From Dendrophyllia cribrosa (Eukaryota; Cnidaria; Anthozoa; Scleractinia; Dendrophylliidae): a DNA stretch of 64,000 nt. Below the pieces are notes generated by a model. It worked only from the letters and a program-made list of their open reading frames with translations. It had not been told where the DNA came from and ran no database searches. The stretch covers positions 24,166,181-24,230,180 of the forward strand of contig JAJLRJ010000010.1 in the NCBI GenBank assembly GCA_024195265.1. Reading direction: 5' to 3'. The first letter of the stretch is position 1; every line of letters begins with the position of its first letter. A program made the translations under genes and the position numbers. Positions 22,401 to 32,900 of this stretch are shown piece by piece.

Positions 22401-23759
22401 TTTATTACATCTGTCATGAAATTTTTCCGTTATTTTACAAGTGATTCCGCAGTTTAAATTATTTCAGTGCACAGCGGTATCTATTATCAGGTGTCAGCTG
22501 ATGCACGTCCATCCAGAGGGAGAAGAATTGCTCCTATTTGCTTCATGCTACAAAAATCGGGTTAGCTACGGCCATGTGAACCCCCTTTTGCTCGTGTGCC
22601 ACTCTTCCTTTCTCACGGCTCGCAAACCTGATCATGGAAAAAACCTACCCAAATGACGCAGATCAATGCTTCTAGTATTGGACTTCTTAAACTTCTCATT
22701 GAATTTTCTCCATTTTCTTATTATTAGTGACGTGCGCCATATCTTGTGTGCTGATCAACCTAGCGCCCCTGACTGCCTCTTTCGCAATCCAAAGGTGACG
22801 CGTGATGAACACAGGTTAGTTTTGGAAGTTTAATTTTAAACATCCTCGGACACCCAGGGGCAGTTAATTGGGGCGAGGTGGAGTAGAAAAGGATGAAAAA
22901 AAAGTCGGCGGGAGAAAAAAATATTTTCCCGCCCTTTTCTACTCTACCTCGCCCCGACTAACTGCCCCTGGATCTCCGAGGATGAATTTTAAATAAAAAC
23001 AGAAAGCAACGTTTTGTCAAGTTTCAAAATTTATAAAACGGAAGTCGGATAAGACACATGCTGCGAGCTTTCTTAACGACGTCAAAAATATTAGGGAATT
23101 CAGATCGCAAAAATAAGTCCAAACAAGAAAGTCAACAGTGTTGAGTTGAAATTTAAAAATGACCGTTTTTGTGCTTATACTCCAACGTTAAGGCTCGGAC
23201 AAGTTTGTTGCTAATACGACATAGCATTTTAGGGCTGGTTCCGACAAGAGACGGAAGCAACGAAAGCGGACTCGAAATAGCAAGAAAATTAGTAAGATCT
23301 AGTGGAAATCAAAACGATGAAAGCGGATAGTGTGCGACGGAAGCAGAAGCAGGATCGGGATAAATAACAAATCCTGATCTTTCCGATTCCGATTTTTGAT
23401 TTACACTAGAACGTAAGGTAAGGTAAAGTGAGCGTTTTACCAACAAACCGAGTACAATTGTTACGACATGTTACAAAACTCTTCTATTAGGCGAGGAAGT
23501 AAAAACTTTGTCGAAAACTCGACTGTCTTAAATTTCATATAGTCCATTAACATTTTGAAATCGAAATCCGTTTTTGTAATGCTTCTGAATTTAGATGTGA
23601 CTTAATCAAGTACAAATTAAACCAAGAAAAGAAAACAATATACCAAAAGCAAATGTTAGTAGCATGAGATTTTTTTTTCTTTTCAGATATATAAGGCCAG
23701 TTGGTTTTTATCAAAACCCATTAATTTTGAAGAAGGGGTCCATTAGCAAGAACGGCTGA
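13429..23759 (+). CDS. ADP-ribosyl cyclase / cyclic ADP-ribose hydrolase (CD38/BST1 family), 8 exons, intact
   Basis: This enzyme family turns NAD into cyclic ADP-ribose and related Ca2+-mobilising messengers. Exons: 13,429-13,698; 15,262-15,350; 16,479-16,620; 19,682-19,773; 20,275-20,367; 21,849-21,938; 22,728-22,814; 23,687-23,759. They sum to 936 nt, 311 residues plus TGA, and every junction keeps frame with GT...AG ends. The first donor (AAG|GTTGAT) is weak but matches the family's exon 1/2 position. Residues 1-21 look like a signal peptide. Family landmarks: W94 (LFWSK), E115 in TLEDT (113-117), LTWCG (126-130), W161 (EFWG), VHVMLNGSR (176-184) and E204 in KYELPNL (202-208). These match the substrate-binding tryptophans and catalytic glutamate known from CD38 and Aplysia cyclase. 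The spread of cysteines suggests a disulfide-bonded secreted protein. No C-terminal hydrophobic anchor is seen. Confidence 0.93.
13957..14383. mobile_element. Intronic Tc1/mariner-like MITE (~427 bp)
   Basis: It lies in intron 1 of the cyclase gene. The ends read CAGTCAACTCT and AGAGTTGACTG, flanked by TA on both sides (13,955-13,956 and 14,384-14,385). Subterminal GGACACCTCT words occur at both ends. No ORF inside fits a transposase. Confidence 0.8.
14566..14751. mobile_element. Intronic Tc1/mariner-like MITE (~186 bp)
   Basis: The ends read CAGTGGAACCCCG and CGGGGTTCCACTG, flanked by TA on both sides. Internal words TTAATACGGTCACC and GGTGACCGTATTAACG pair with each other. It is in intron 1 of the cyclase, 182 bp after the previous element. 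Confidence 0.85.
14939..15215. mobile_element. Intronic inverted-repeat element (~277 bp)
   Basis: The left end AGTTAATCGAGAGACTGG plus TTGTGAAACCT pairs with the right end AGGTTTCATAACC plus AGTCTCTCGATTAACT, about 29 bp with one mismatch. No clear target duplication is visible. It ends about 45 bp before exon 2 of the cyclase. Confidence 0.75.
17099..19057. mobile_element. ~1.96-kb foldback element flanked by TTAA
   Basis: It fills most of cyclase intron 3. The termini are GGTGGCTTCGTTGTTAT and ATAACAATGGAGCCACC, with TTAA outside each (17,095-17,098 and 19,058-19,061). The two halves are near-complete inverted copies. For example, TTGGTAAGGG/CCCTTACCAAG words pair around 17,340 and 18,790, and the centre (about 17,908-18,044) is a near-perfect palindrome around GGAGTTNTCCTGTA. 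The only ORFs are fragments mirrored in both arms. The shared terminal word links it to the 0.6-kb element at 3,758. Confidence 0.85.
20973..21142. mobile_element. Intronic palindromic MITE (~170 bp)
   Basis: GGGCCTGGTCGCACTACAGT at the left pairs with ACTGTAGTGCGACCAGGCCC at the right. The next step inward, CAAAAACAAAAATT/AATTTTTGTTTTTG, also pairs, as does TAGCCCGTGCAAAA/TTTTGCACGGGCTA. TA lies on both flanks. It is in intron 5 of the cyclase. Confidence 0.85.
22841..22984. mobile_element. Intronic MITE with 9-bp target duplication
   Basis: The ends CATCCTCGGA and TCCGAGGATG are followed inward by CAGGGGCAGTTA and its complement. The flanks AATTTTAAA (22,832-22,840 and 22,985-22,993) are identical. 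A 9-bp duplication is the usual mark of Mutator-like transposition. It sits in cyclase intron 7, 26 bp after the exon 7 donor. Confidence 0.85.
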
Positions 23760-25013
23760 GCATATTTCTGGTATAAAACAGAAGACGATTAAGCTTTAAA
23801 AATCTACGATTTGTAGAAAATAGGCGACTTAATAATAATAAACTTGAAATAAACTGTTGATCAATTAACTGTTGATCACTAAGTTCAATCTAGTCTCTAG
23901 TGAATTATACATGATTGTGTTAAAGCGCCATTGGGCTACAAGGATCAAAATTGTAGTTTCCTCCTCGTTATTAGCCTGTGAACAGTACTTTATTCTCATT
24001 GTTGTCTCTCACACTCTGTTGACATTGAGAACCGACAGTCTCGCCCTGTTGATGAATGTTCTGAAGAGGAAATGGGAGGGTTTGGGTAGGGAAAATCAAA
24101 CACAGGACGAAACTTGATGATTGGCGAAAGAGAGAACGCCAGGGCAAGGAATACTGTGAGATGCATTTTTTTTACTGCAACACTTCGCAAGATCGACAGA
24201 ATGGCATTGTTCATTTTGTCTCATCATCCCATCTCCTTCTCAGGTCAGAACGCCGTAGCTACCCCATACCAACAAGAACTGACCGATTCAAGAACTTTAC
24301 AACAGTACTTTATTCTCAGTGTTCTCTCTCTCACGCTCTTGACATTGGGCACCGACAGTCTATGTTAAAGAGTGTCCTGACGTCCCAAATCACTAGACCA
24401 AAAGGTATTCCCGATCTCAGGATCCCAAACTCAAGGTACCCCATCCTAAAATCTCATAAAGTATATAAACGAGACTTATTAAGGTTAGGAAGTGCGAGGA
24501 AAAGCGGATACAAAGTTTTTAAGATGGTTAAATTCCAAGTAGTTCTCTGTTAGGGCTGATGTCGCGGAACAGTCTGTGGCTAACCCTCGGACGTACTAAT
24601 TTAACTTATACCCCCCCCCTCCCCCTCCCTTGGGTTTTTGCGATGTTGCAATATTTCTAAAAAATATTTTACATCTAATAGATAGCTCGCGATGTGCTCT
24701 ACAAGATAAGGTAAATATTATGGGTTGTGGCGCTGCTGAGGGTCCGTGACGTCATCCAAAATGGCCCCAAAGATGGCGGCCATCTTGGATTTTACTAAAA
24801 ATTTAAAAGTTTTGTAAAATTGCAAATACTGTTCGCTAGTGTTGCAAAAATAACACAAATAAACATATTGATGCTTTCGGTAGCATTTTATATGTTTTTT
24901 CACTGAAAAAGTAAAAAAAACACGCATTTTTATTCAAAAATAGCTTCACCACACGTTACTTAGGGGGTGGCAGCCATTCCTCCCCCCCCCCCCCCCCCTT
25001 GTAAGACCGACGG
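23760..25013. repeat. Gene-free 3' flank with a ~325-bp-spaced direct repeat
   Basis: An ~80-bp segment containing ACAGTACTTTATTCTCA and GACATTG..ACCGACAGTCT occurs at about 23,980-24,055 and again at about 24,303-24,378 with point differences. C tracts lie at 24,610-24,632 and 24,979-25,001. The cyclase poly(A) signal could be the AATAAAC near 23,846, but I cannot confirm its use. Confidence 0.55.
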
Positions 25014-25520
25014 TTAACTACGAGACATCATGTCCGTCAACTGGGAGTAAGATAATGCTAATGCGATAGCTGGGCCCGAGCTGAAGCTGTGTAGCGTTAC
25101 TCCCTCGTTGATCTGAGATTGTTTCAATACTGCTTCAAACGAACGAGCTTCTGCTGATGAGCATGTAAATGGTTTCTTCACAATATGCTCTTGAGAATTA
25201 GTTGGTCGATATAAGTAGCCGTTTGTCACGGAAACCCGTAACTCGGAAGCTACAGCTACATATGTTTCAATCGCTGTTTCAATCGGTGGACACGACTCAG
25301 GGTTAAGGTGTCTCCGAATCCCAAAGACGTTGGAGGCGCCATCTTTCAGATTTCTTCCTCATAAGGGGTTGAACAACAGCCCATCGTCCTGGGTGAAAAG
25401 TAGGATTTCTTTTGTCCTCGCCATGCATGCCAAGATCTGAATCCTTATCACAGCTAAAGAATAACGCTTTGAAGAATGATTGGTCTCTTGCCAACACAAA
25501 CAGACCAGAAGGAATCGAAA
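25014..25520 (-). pseudogene. Tyrosine recombinase fragment (Crypton- or DIRS-like), dead
   Basis: Reading on the - strand, coding-like pieces appear in shifting frames: LARDQSFFKALFF (about 25,490), TQDDGLLFN (about 25,375), then VTNGYLYRPTN and LHSFSSGPAIALALS (25,014-25,229). The order and spacing match the catalytic domain of tyrosine recombinases that I recall as abundant in coral genomes. There the first catalytic arginine follows the FF box and HSFRSG carries the H-x-x-R motif. Here the first site reads CDKDSD and the second HSFS, so both arginines are gone, along with at least two frame breaks. It is a relic of a recombinase-encoding mobile element. Confidence 0.6.
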
Positions 25521-26734
25521 GGGCCAGAAGCTACAATTTGGGCAAAACCTAGGGGACCTGCTTTGTTTGGCGTGATGCTGGTTCGTAATTGTTCCTGAGT
25601 TGATGCCTTTGTAACTTACCCTTAATAAAACAGACATTGTAATGGTGTTCATTTGACTTTAATAGTATTAACCAAACTCATACAAAAGGAGGATCGGGTA
25701 GACCCTGCTACTGAGATGTCGGTCGAGTTTGGCTGTGACCTGGACCGGCTGAAGGAAAATAGCGAGTCGTCGGAGACCGCCTTCCAGCATTGTGTAGACT
25801 TGTGGCCGGGGGTTCCGCACCTTTAGCAGGCCACTCATGGGTTAGAAGGCGAAAACCTTTGATTACCTCTAGCTTGTGTACTTAAGTATGGCGCAGGACG
25901 TTTAAATGACTTATGAACAATGGAGATGGTATCAGAGATCATTGTAAACTATTTATCTACCCGAAGAGTCAGGAAGTAGAATTTAAATTGCTCTCTCGGC
26001 ACATGGAATTTCTCTTTGAGAGTGGTTGCGATGATGTCATAGCTCGCTACTTTGGTATCGCCAGTAGTCTTCGCCACAGAGACGAGCTCTTCTGCAAGGC
26101 GCAAAGCTTCGTATTTCTCGAAGTCCTAAACTACGTTTACGATAGTGGGTTATGCGGTTTATTAACGCTACAGAGGTTCCCTGTGCATTCTCTAAAAACG
26201 TAATCCTCTCTTGCAAAGTCTGAATGTGGAAATAAAATAGATTGAGAGTGAAATGATTCCATTTAAAATGTTCGTTTCCAAATAACTCCGCCATAGACCA
26301 AGAAATTATCGTATTGACAACGAGAGAGGCTTAAAGAAACATCGTCAATGTATTGTTAATCGATTGTCAATAGACCATTTTACAGTTGTGTGCTTGGTGA
26401 CCTGGCATTTGAATGGAAGCAAGGCTGGAGGTGACCTTGTTATGATACAGAATGTTTCGCGGGCGCGTGTCTGTAACATGTATGACGTATGACGTCGCAA
26501 AACATGCGCGTGTGACTTCGCGTAACATCCGGGATCTTCGCAATTTTGAAACAAAAGCAAGGCTTTGTTTTTTGAGCGGCTACACGACCGATGTCACGTC
26601 ATCTCGGTAAACACTTTGGTTGGATCTTTTGCTGTGTTTAGCGGAGAAAACTGTTTGCAAATTAAATACGAAGGAACTAATAAAGCAAGGCTTAACACAG
26701 AAAAAAAAATTCCGAGTTCCAGATGGGATTCATA
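25521..26734. other. No gene recognised
   Basis: Open frames of 60-97 codons occur on both strands (for example 25,913-26,203 + and 26,037-26,294 -) but neither shows a recognisable domain. Part of 25,520-25,900 may be further eroded recombinase sequence. A fragment of the SINE-like unit (TTCCGAGTTCCAGATGGGAT) is at about 26,710. Confidence 0.4.
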
Positions 26735-26937
26735 ACATATGACTCATAACTGCATCGCGCAGTCATATTAAGGCATATCGAGGATGCAACCAACCAACCT
26801 CCAAGTGAGTCTTTTAAGAAATGAAACATAAACGAAACAGCATCTTAACTCAGAAAAAAATTCCGAGTTCCAGATGGGATTCGAACCCACGACCCTCCGT
26901 GATCTAGTCGGATGCTCTACCACTGAGCTACTAGAAC
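26735..26937 (-). mobile_element. tRNA-headed SINE-like unit
   Basis: On the - strand, 26,937-26,867 folds as a tRNA: GTTCTAG/CTGGAAC acceptor (7 pairs), TA, GCTC..GAGC D arm, an anticodon arm with an A-A mismatch and loop CTAGATC, and a T arm with TTCGAAT. The A box (TAGCTCAGTGGTAGAG) and B box (GGTTCGAATCC) are intact. The loop would give anticodon AGA, normally serine, yet there is no long variable arm, so a working tRNA is unlikely. The tail continues through poly-T and GAGTTAAGATGCT to about 26,735. This tail recurs downstream, as expected of a repeat family. Confidence 0.65.
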
Positions 26938-27012
26938 TCTGTGGCGAGCAAGGATGAAATGTGGGCTTTGACTGGAACCGCATCGCGCGGTCACACAGCC
27001 AAATAACTTAAC

Positions 27013-27257
27013 ACATATGACTCATAACTGCATCGCGCAGTCACATTAAGGCATATCGAGGATGCAACCAACCAACCTCCAAGTGAGTCTTTTAAGAAAT
27101 GAAACATAAACGAAATAGCATCTTAACTCAGAAAAAAAAATTCCGAGTTCCAGATGGGATTCGATGCGGTTCCAGTCAAAGCCCACATTTCACCCTTGCT
27201 CGCCACAGAGTTCTAGTAGCTCAGTGGTAGAGCATCCGACTAGATCACGGAGGGTCG
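27013..27257. mobile_element. Second SINE-like copy, rearranged with an inversion
   Basis: 27,013-27,165 repeats the tail at 26,735-26,887 in the same orientation, offset by 278 bp. At about 27,165 (GGGATTCGA) the head breaks off and joins an inverted piece: 27,166-27,257 is the complement of about 26,895-26,985, including the tRNA A-box half in the + direction. The B box is lost after 27,257. Confidence 0.65.
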
Positions 27258-27689
27258 GATTTCAGAACCGAAGAAGCGGAGATTTAAAGAATTTCCAAGC
27301 AGTCGAGGGACTTAAAGGTAAAACAAATTACATTTTTCGATGGGAATTTATCTTGATATCAATCTGTGATCTCGTTAGTTTTGGAGAATTGTTTATAAAA
27401 CGTGCTTAAATTCAGTGGTATTGATTTCTTGAATTTCATCGAAGGCAGCTCGAACTCGATGCGCTATAAATGGTACGCGTTTTGCTTTTAAACATAAACT
27501 TATGGAGATTTGAGTGAAATTTTTCGAAAGAAGATTGTGTTGTCCATTTTTATGTGTTTGTTCATTCATAACCTAAGTTGAAAAGCGATTTTATGTAAAC
27601 AAAACAAGACTCGGATTTTATAATTCTATCTTCACTTGCGTCGCCTTATGCAAATATGTTTGTGTATTTTTTGCAATTTCGATTTCCAA
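27258..27689. other. No feature recognised
   Basis: AT-rich, with no coding or repeat signal. The downstream part of the Ty3 element should continue here but is not recognisable, so the element is truncated at about 27,690 by deletion or decay. Confidence 0.4.
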
Positions 27690-28892
27690 ATCAGTTGCAA
27701 TTGTTCTGGCAAGCCATGCTCAGCAAAGATTAGTCTTAATTCATCAATGGTTCGCTCAGTTGTAGTGGAGGTCATATGCTTTACGTCTATCTATTTCGAA
27801 TGACTGTCAACGAGCAAAAGGAAGCAATCTTTCCCCTTCTGGCAGAAGTCAACGTGAACTATCTGAAAGGGTCTTGTTGGTCATTTCCATGGATGCAATG
27901 GCATTTTGGGTGGCAAACTTCTCACATTCTGACACACTGTACAGCTCTTGACCATCAATTCGATCTCTCCATCCAGTCCAGGCCACCACATGAAACTTCG
28001 AGCTATGGCTTTCATACTACACACGCCCGGATGTTCTCGGTACAACTCCTTCAGCAAGTGACTTCTAAACCTCGCAGGAACAATCACTCGAATTCCCCAG
28101 AGGACACATCCTTGCTCACAGGACAATTCATGCCTTCTATTATGAAATGGTTTCAGCTCCACATCATCACACATCTCAGGCCATCCATTCAAAGTATTCT
28201 CATACACCTTGCATAAACATATATCCTTTAGTGTCTCCTGTGCAATGTCCGCGGCCAAAACTGGGAAATCTTCACGAACAGCTCCAATTGTGTAGATTTC
28301 ACCCTCCATACCCTCACTTGAGTTCTGACGAGGCAATCTCGATAGAGCGTCAGCGTTGGAATGTTCCTCCGACCTGCGATACTCGAGGTCATAATCATAT
28401 GCCGATGGCACCAGTGCCCATCTTTGCATACGTGCTGCTGCTAAGGTTGAAACTGCAGATCTGGGACCCAAGATTGCTTGCAAGGGCTTGTGGTCTGTCC
28501 CGAGGGTGAATTTACGACCATACAGAAATTGATGGAATCTCTTCACCCCAAAAACCAAGGATAAAGCTTCTTTTTCGATTTGGGCATAATTTTTCTCACT
28601 GGTTGTCAATGTTCTTGACGCAAATGCAATCGGCCTTTCATGCCCGTCATCCAACACATGACTGATTACTGCACCAAGTCCATAAGATGAAACATCACAC
28701 GCCAGTCGAAGTTCCCGTTTGGAATCATAATGAACAAGGAGGGCGTCGCAGGTAAGACTTGTCTTGCACTTTTCATATGCTTTCTGTGCTTCACAGGTCC
28801 ACTTCCACTGGGTATCTTTCTTTAACAACTGATGCAAACGTGAGAGAGTGGTGGCCAACCCTGGCAGAAAACGTGAGTAGTACGGTACCATG
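27690..28892 (-). pseudogene. Ty3-type retrotransposon, 3' part: RT end, RNase H, integrase start
   Basis: A 339-codon frame (28,900-27,881, its first codons overlapping the inserted element) starts at the YYSRFLPGL box that follows the RT palm in Ty3 elements. RNase H follows, with the acidic positions in ACDVSS, IEKEAL and TDHKPL and the signature ADALSRL. Next come a spacer and the integrase HHCC zinc site (H..H, CTVCQ). After a stop near 27,880, sequence like the start of the integrase core continues to about 27,690 and then ends before the second catalytic aspartate. The + strand ORFs here are antisense. The upstream half lies at 47,072-49,140. The type resembles the K02A2.6-like elements common in invertebrates. 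It is not functional. Confidence 0.9.
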
Positions 28893-29198
28893 CACAGCAA
28901 GGACTATTTCAGCCCTGTGAAGCTATTTTAGCATTCTTGAATTAGTACCATTTTGGCTCCTTTGCATTCCAAAGAAGCCCCCAATGGTATAATTCACACC
29001 CAAAGGGTCCATTTTGATACCGTTGCAGAGGCTAATTTGGAAAAGCAAGTGTCCAAAACAGACGTTATAATGTGACCTAAATTAGCCCAGTTTTGTGGAA
29101 CCAAATCAGCAGCAAAAATAAATGGAGAATTGGGTACAACCCAGGTCCAAAATAGGTATCATAGTAGGGTCCAATTCAAAGCTATTTTCGCTTAACCA

Positions 29199-29893
29199 AA
29201 ATAGCACCATTATAATTGGCTCAAATGGCATGTCAAGGGTTCCGTTTCGGCTTTGTGAAAAGTGCCAAATTATGCATAACACCACGGTAGTAAAATAGCA
29301 CCAATACAATTGGCTGAAATGGCATGCCAAGGGTTCCGTGTCGGCTTTGTGGAAAATGCCAAATTAGGTTTAACACCACGGTACTAAAATAGCACCAATA
29401 CAATTGGCTGAAGTGGCATCTCAAGGTTCCGTTTTGGCTTTGACGAAAATGCCAAATTAGCTATAACACCACAGTACTAAAATAGCACCAATACAATTGG
29501 ATGAAATGACAGGTTAAGGGTTCCGTTTCGGCTTTCAGGAAAGTGCCAAATTAGGTATAACACTACAGCACTAAAAGAGCATCAATGCAATTGGCTGAAA
29601 TAGCACCTTAAGGGTTCCATTTCGGCTTTGAGTAAAATGCCAAATTTGGTATAACACCGCAGAACTAAAATAGCACCAATACAATTGGCTGAAATGGCAG
29701 GTTAGGGGTTCCGTTTTGGCTTTGTGGAAAATGCCAAATGAGGTATAACACCACAGTACTGAAATAGCACCAATACAATTGGCTGAAATGGCAGGTTAAG
29801 GGTTCCATTTCGGCTTTGAGGAAAGTGCCAAACTAGGTATAAAACTACAGTACTGAAATAGCACCAATACAACTGGCTGAAATGGCAGGTTAG
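29199..29893. repeat. 94-bp tandem repeat, about 8 copies
   Basis: The word ATAGCACCAATACAATTGGC recurs at about 29,201, 29,295, 29,389, 29,482, 29,576, 29,670, 29,764 and 29,858, a period of 93-94 bp. Copies are 80-95% alike by eye. The last copy stops after GGCAGGTTAG, exactly where the inner element begins, and the array resumes at 39,918 with GTTAGGGGTTC. More copies lie at 42,470-42,905. The ORFs here are products of the repeat. Confidence 0.95.
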
Positions 29894-29974
29894 AATCAGG
29901 AAGCTTTGCGGCCAACCCGTTTTCTGAATTTAAGGAATCAGAAAACTAAATATTTGATAGCAACTATTTCCTGA

Positions 29975-32900
29975 TTTCCGAATCGGAAATCGGAAATCGG
30001 AAATCGGAAATCGGAAATCGGAAATCGGAAATCGGAAATCGGAAATCGGAAATCGGAAATCGGAAATCGGAAATCGGAAATCGGAAATCGGAAATCGGAA
30101 ATCGGAAATCGGAAATCGGAAATCGGAAATCGGAAATCGGAAATCGGAAATCGGAAATCGGAAATCGGAAATCGGAAATCGGAAATCGGAAATCGGAAAT
30201 CGGAAATCGGAAATCGGAAATCGGAAATCGGAAATCGGAAATCGGAAATCGGAAATCGGAAATCGGAAATCGGAAATCGGAAATCGGAAATCGGAAATCG
30301 GAAATCGGAAATCGGAAATCGGAAATCGGAAATCGGAAATCGGAAATCGGAAATCGGAAATCGGAAATCGGAAATCGGAAATCGGAAATCGGAAATCGGA
30401 AATCGGAAATCGGAAATCGGAAATCGGAAATCGGAAATCGGAAATCGGAAATCGGAAATCGGAAATCGGAAATCGGAAATCGGAAATCGGAAATCGGAAA
30501 TCGGAAATCGGAAATCGGAAATCGGAAATCCGAAATCGGAAATCCGAAATCGGAAATCGGAAATCGGAAATCGGAAATCGGAAATCGGAAATCGGAAATC
30601 GGAAATCGGAAATCGGAAATCGGAAATCGGAAATCGGAAATCGGAAATCGGAAATCGGAAATCGGAAATCGGAAATCGGAAATCGGAAATCGGAAATCGG
30701 AAATCGGAAATCGGAAATCGGAAATCGGAAATCGGAAATCGGAAATCGGAAATCGGAAATCGGAAATCGGAAATCGGAAATCGGAAATCGGAAATCGGAA
30801 ATCGGAAATCGGAAATCGGAAATCGGAAATCGGAAATCGGAAATCGGAAATCGGAAATCGGAAATCGGAAATCGGAAATCGGAAATCGGAAATCGGAAAT
30901 CGGAAATCGGAAATCGGAAATCGGAAATCGGAAATCGGAAATCGGAAATCGGAAATCGGAAATCGGAAATCGGAAATCGGAAATCGGAAATCGGAAATCG
31001 GAAATCGGAAATCGGAAATCGGAAATCGGAAATCGGAAATCGGAAATCGGAAATCGGAAATCGGAAATCGGAAATCGGAAATCGGAAATCGGAAATCGGA
31101 AATCGGAAATCGGAAATCGGAAATCGGAAATCGGAAATCGGAAATCGGAAATCGGAAATCGGAAATCGGAAATCGGAAATCGGAAATCGGAAATCGGAAA
31201 TCGGAAATCGGAAATCGGAAATCGGAAATCGGAAATCGGAAATCGGAAATCGGAAATCGGAAATCGGAAATCGGAAATCGGAAATCGGAAATCGGAAATC
31301 GGAAATCGGAAATCGGAAATCGGAAATCGGAAATCGGAAATCGGAAATCGGAAATCGGAAATCGGAAATCGGAAATCGGAAATCGGAAATCGGAAATCGG
31401 AAATCGGAAATCGGAAATCGGAAATCGGAAATCGGAAATCGGAAATCGGAAATCGGAAATCGGAAATCGGAAATCGGAAATCGGAAATCGGAAATCGGAA
31501 ATCGGAAATCGGAAATCGGAAATCGGAAATCGGAAATCGGAAATCGGAAATCGGAAATCGGAAATCCGAAATCCGAAATCCGAAATCCGAAATCCGAAAT
31601 CCGAAATCCGAAATCCGAAATCCGAAATCCGAAATCCGAAATCCGAAATCCGAAATCCGAAATCCGAAATCCGAAATCCGAAATCCGAAATCCGAAATCC
31701 GAAATCGGAAATCCGAAATCCGAAATCCGAAATCGGAAATCCGAAATCCGAAATCCGAAATCCGAAATCCGAAATCCGAAATCCGAAATCCGAAATCCGA
31801 AATCCGAAATCCGAAATCCGAAATCCGAAATCCGAAATCCGAAATCCGAAATCCGAAATCCGAAATCCGAAATCCGAAATCCGAAATCCGAAATCCGAAA
31901 TCCGAAATCCGAAATCCGAAATCCGAAATCCGAAATCCGAAATCCGAAATCCGAAATCCGAAATCCGAAATCCGAAATCCGAAATCCGAAATCCGAAATC
32001 CGAAATCCGAAATCCGAAATCCGAAATCCGAAATCCGAAATCCGAAATCCGAAATCCGAAATCCGAAATCCGAAATCCGAAATCCGAAATCCGAAATCCG
32101 AAATCCGAAATCCGAAATCCGAAATCCGAAATCCGAAATCCGAAATCCGAAATCCGAAATCCGAAATCCGAAATCCGAAATCCGAAATCCGAAATCCGAA
32201 ATCCGAAATCGAAATCCGAAATCCGAAATCCGAAATCCGAAATCCGAAATCCGAAATCCGAAATCCGAAATCCGAAATCCGAAATCCGAAATCCGAAATC
32301 CGAAATCCGAAATCCGAAATCCGAAATCCGAAATCCGAAATCCGAAATCCGAAATCCGAAATCCGAAATCCGAAATCCGAAATCCGAAATCCGAAATCGA
32401 AATCCGAAATCCGAAATCCGAAATCCGAAATCCGAAATCCGAAATCCGAAATCCGAAATCCGAAATCCGAAATCCGAAATCCGAAATCCGAAATCCGAAA
32501 TCCGAAATCCGAAATCCGAAATCCGAAATCCGAAATCCGAAATCCGAAATCCGAAATCCGAAATCCGAAATCCGAAATCCGAAATCCGAAATCCGAAATC
32601 CGAAATCCGAAATCCGAAATCCGAAATCCGAAATCCGAAATCCGAAATCCGAAATCCGAAATCCGAAATCCGAAATCCGAAATCCGAAATCCGAAATCCG
32701 AAATCCGAAATCCGAAATCCGAAATCCGAAATCCGAAATCCGAAATCCGAAATCCGAAATCCGAAATCCGAAATCCGAAATCCGAAATCCGAAATCCGAA
32801 ATCCGAAATCCGAAATCGAAATCCGAAATCCGAAATCCGAAATCCGAAATCCGAAATCCGAAATCCGAAATCCGAAATCCGAAATCGAAATCCGAAATCC

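Noticed and set aside
26866..26937. Functional tRNA gene
   Set aside because: The fold is good, but the anticodon stem has an A-A mismatch, the implied anticodon AGA needs a long variable arm that is absent, and the unit is repeated with a tail, so a SINE head is more likely.
27776..28509. + strand frames of 146 and 120 codons
   Set aside because: They are antisense to the Ty3 RNase H/integrase coding sequence.
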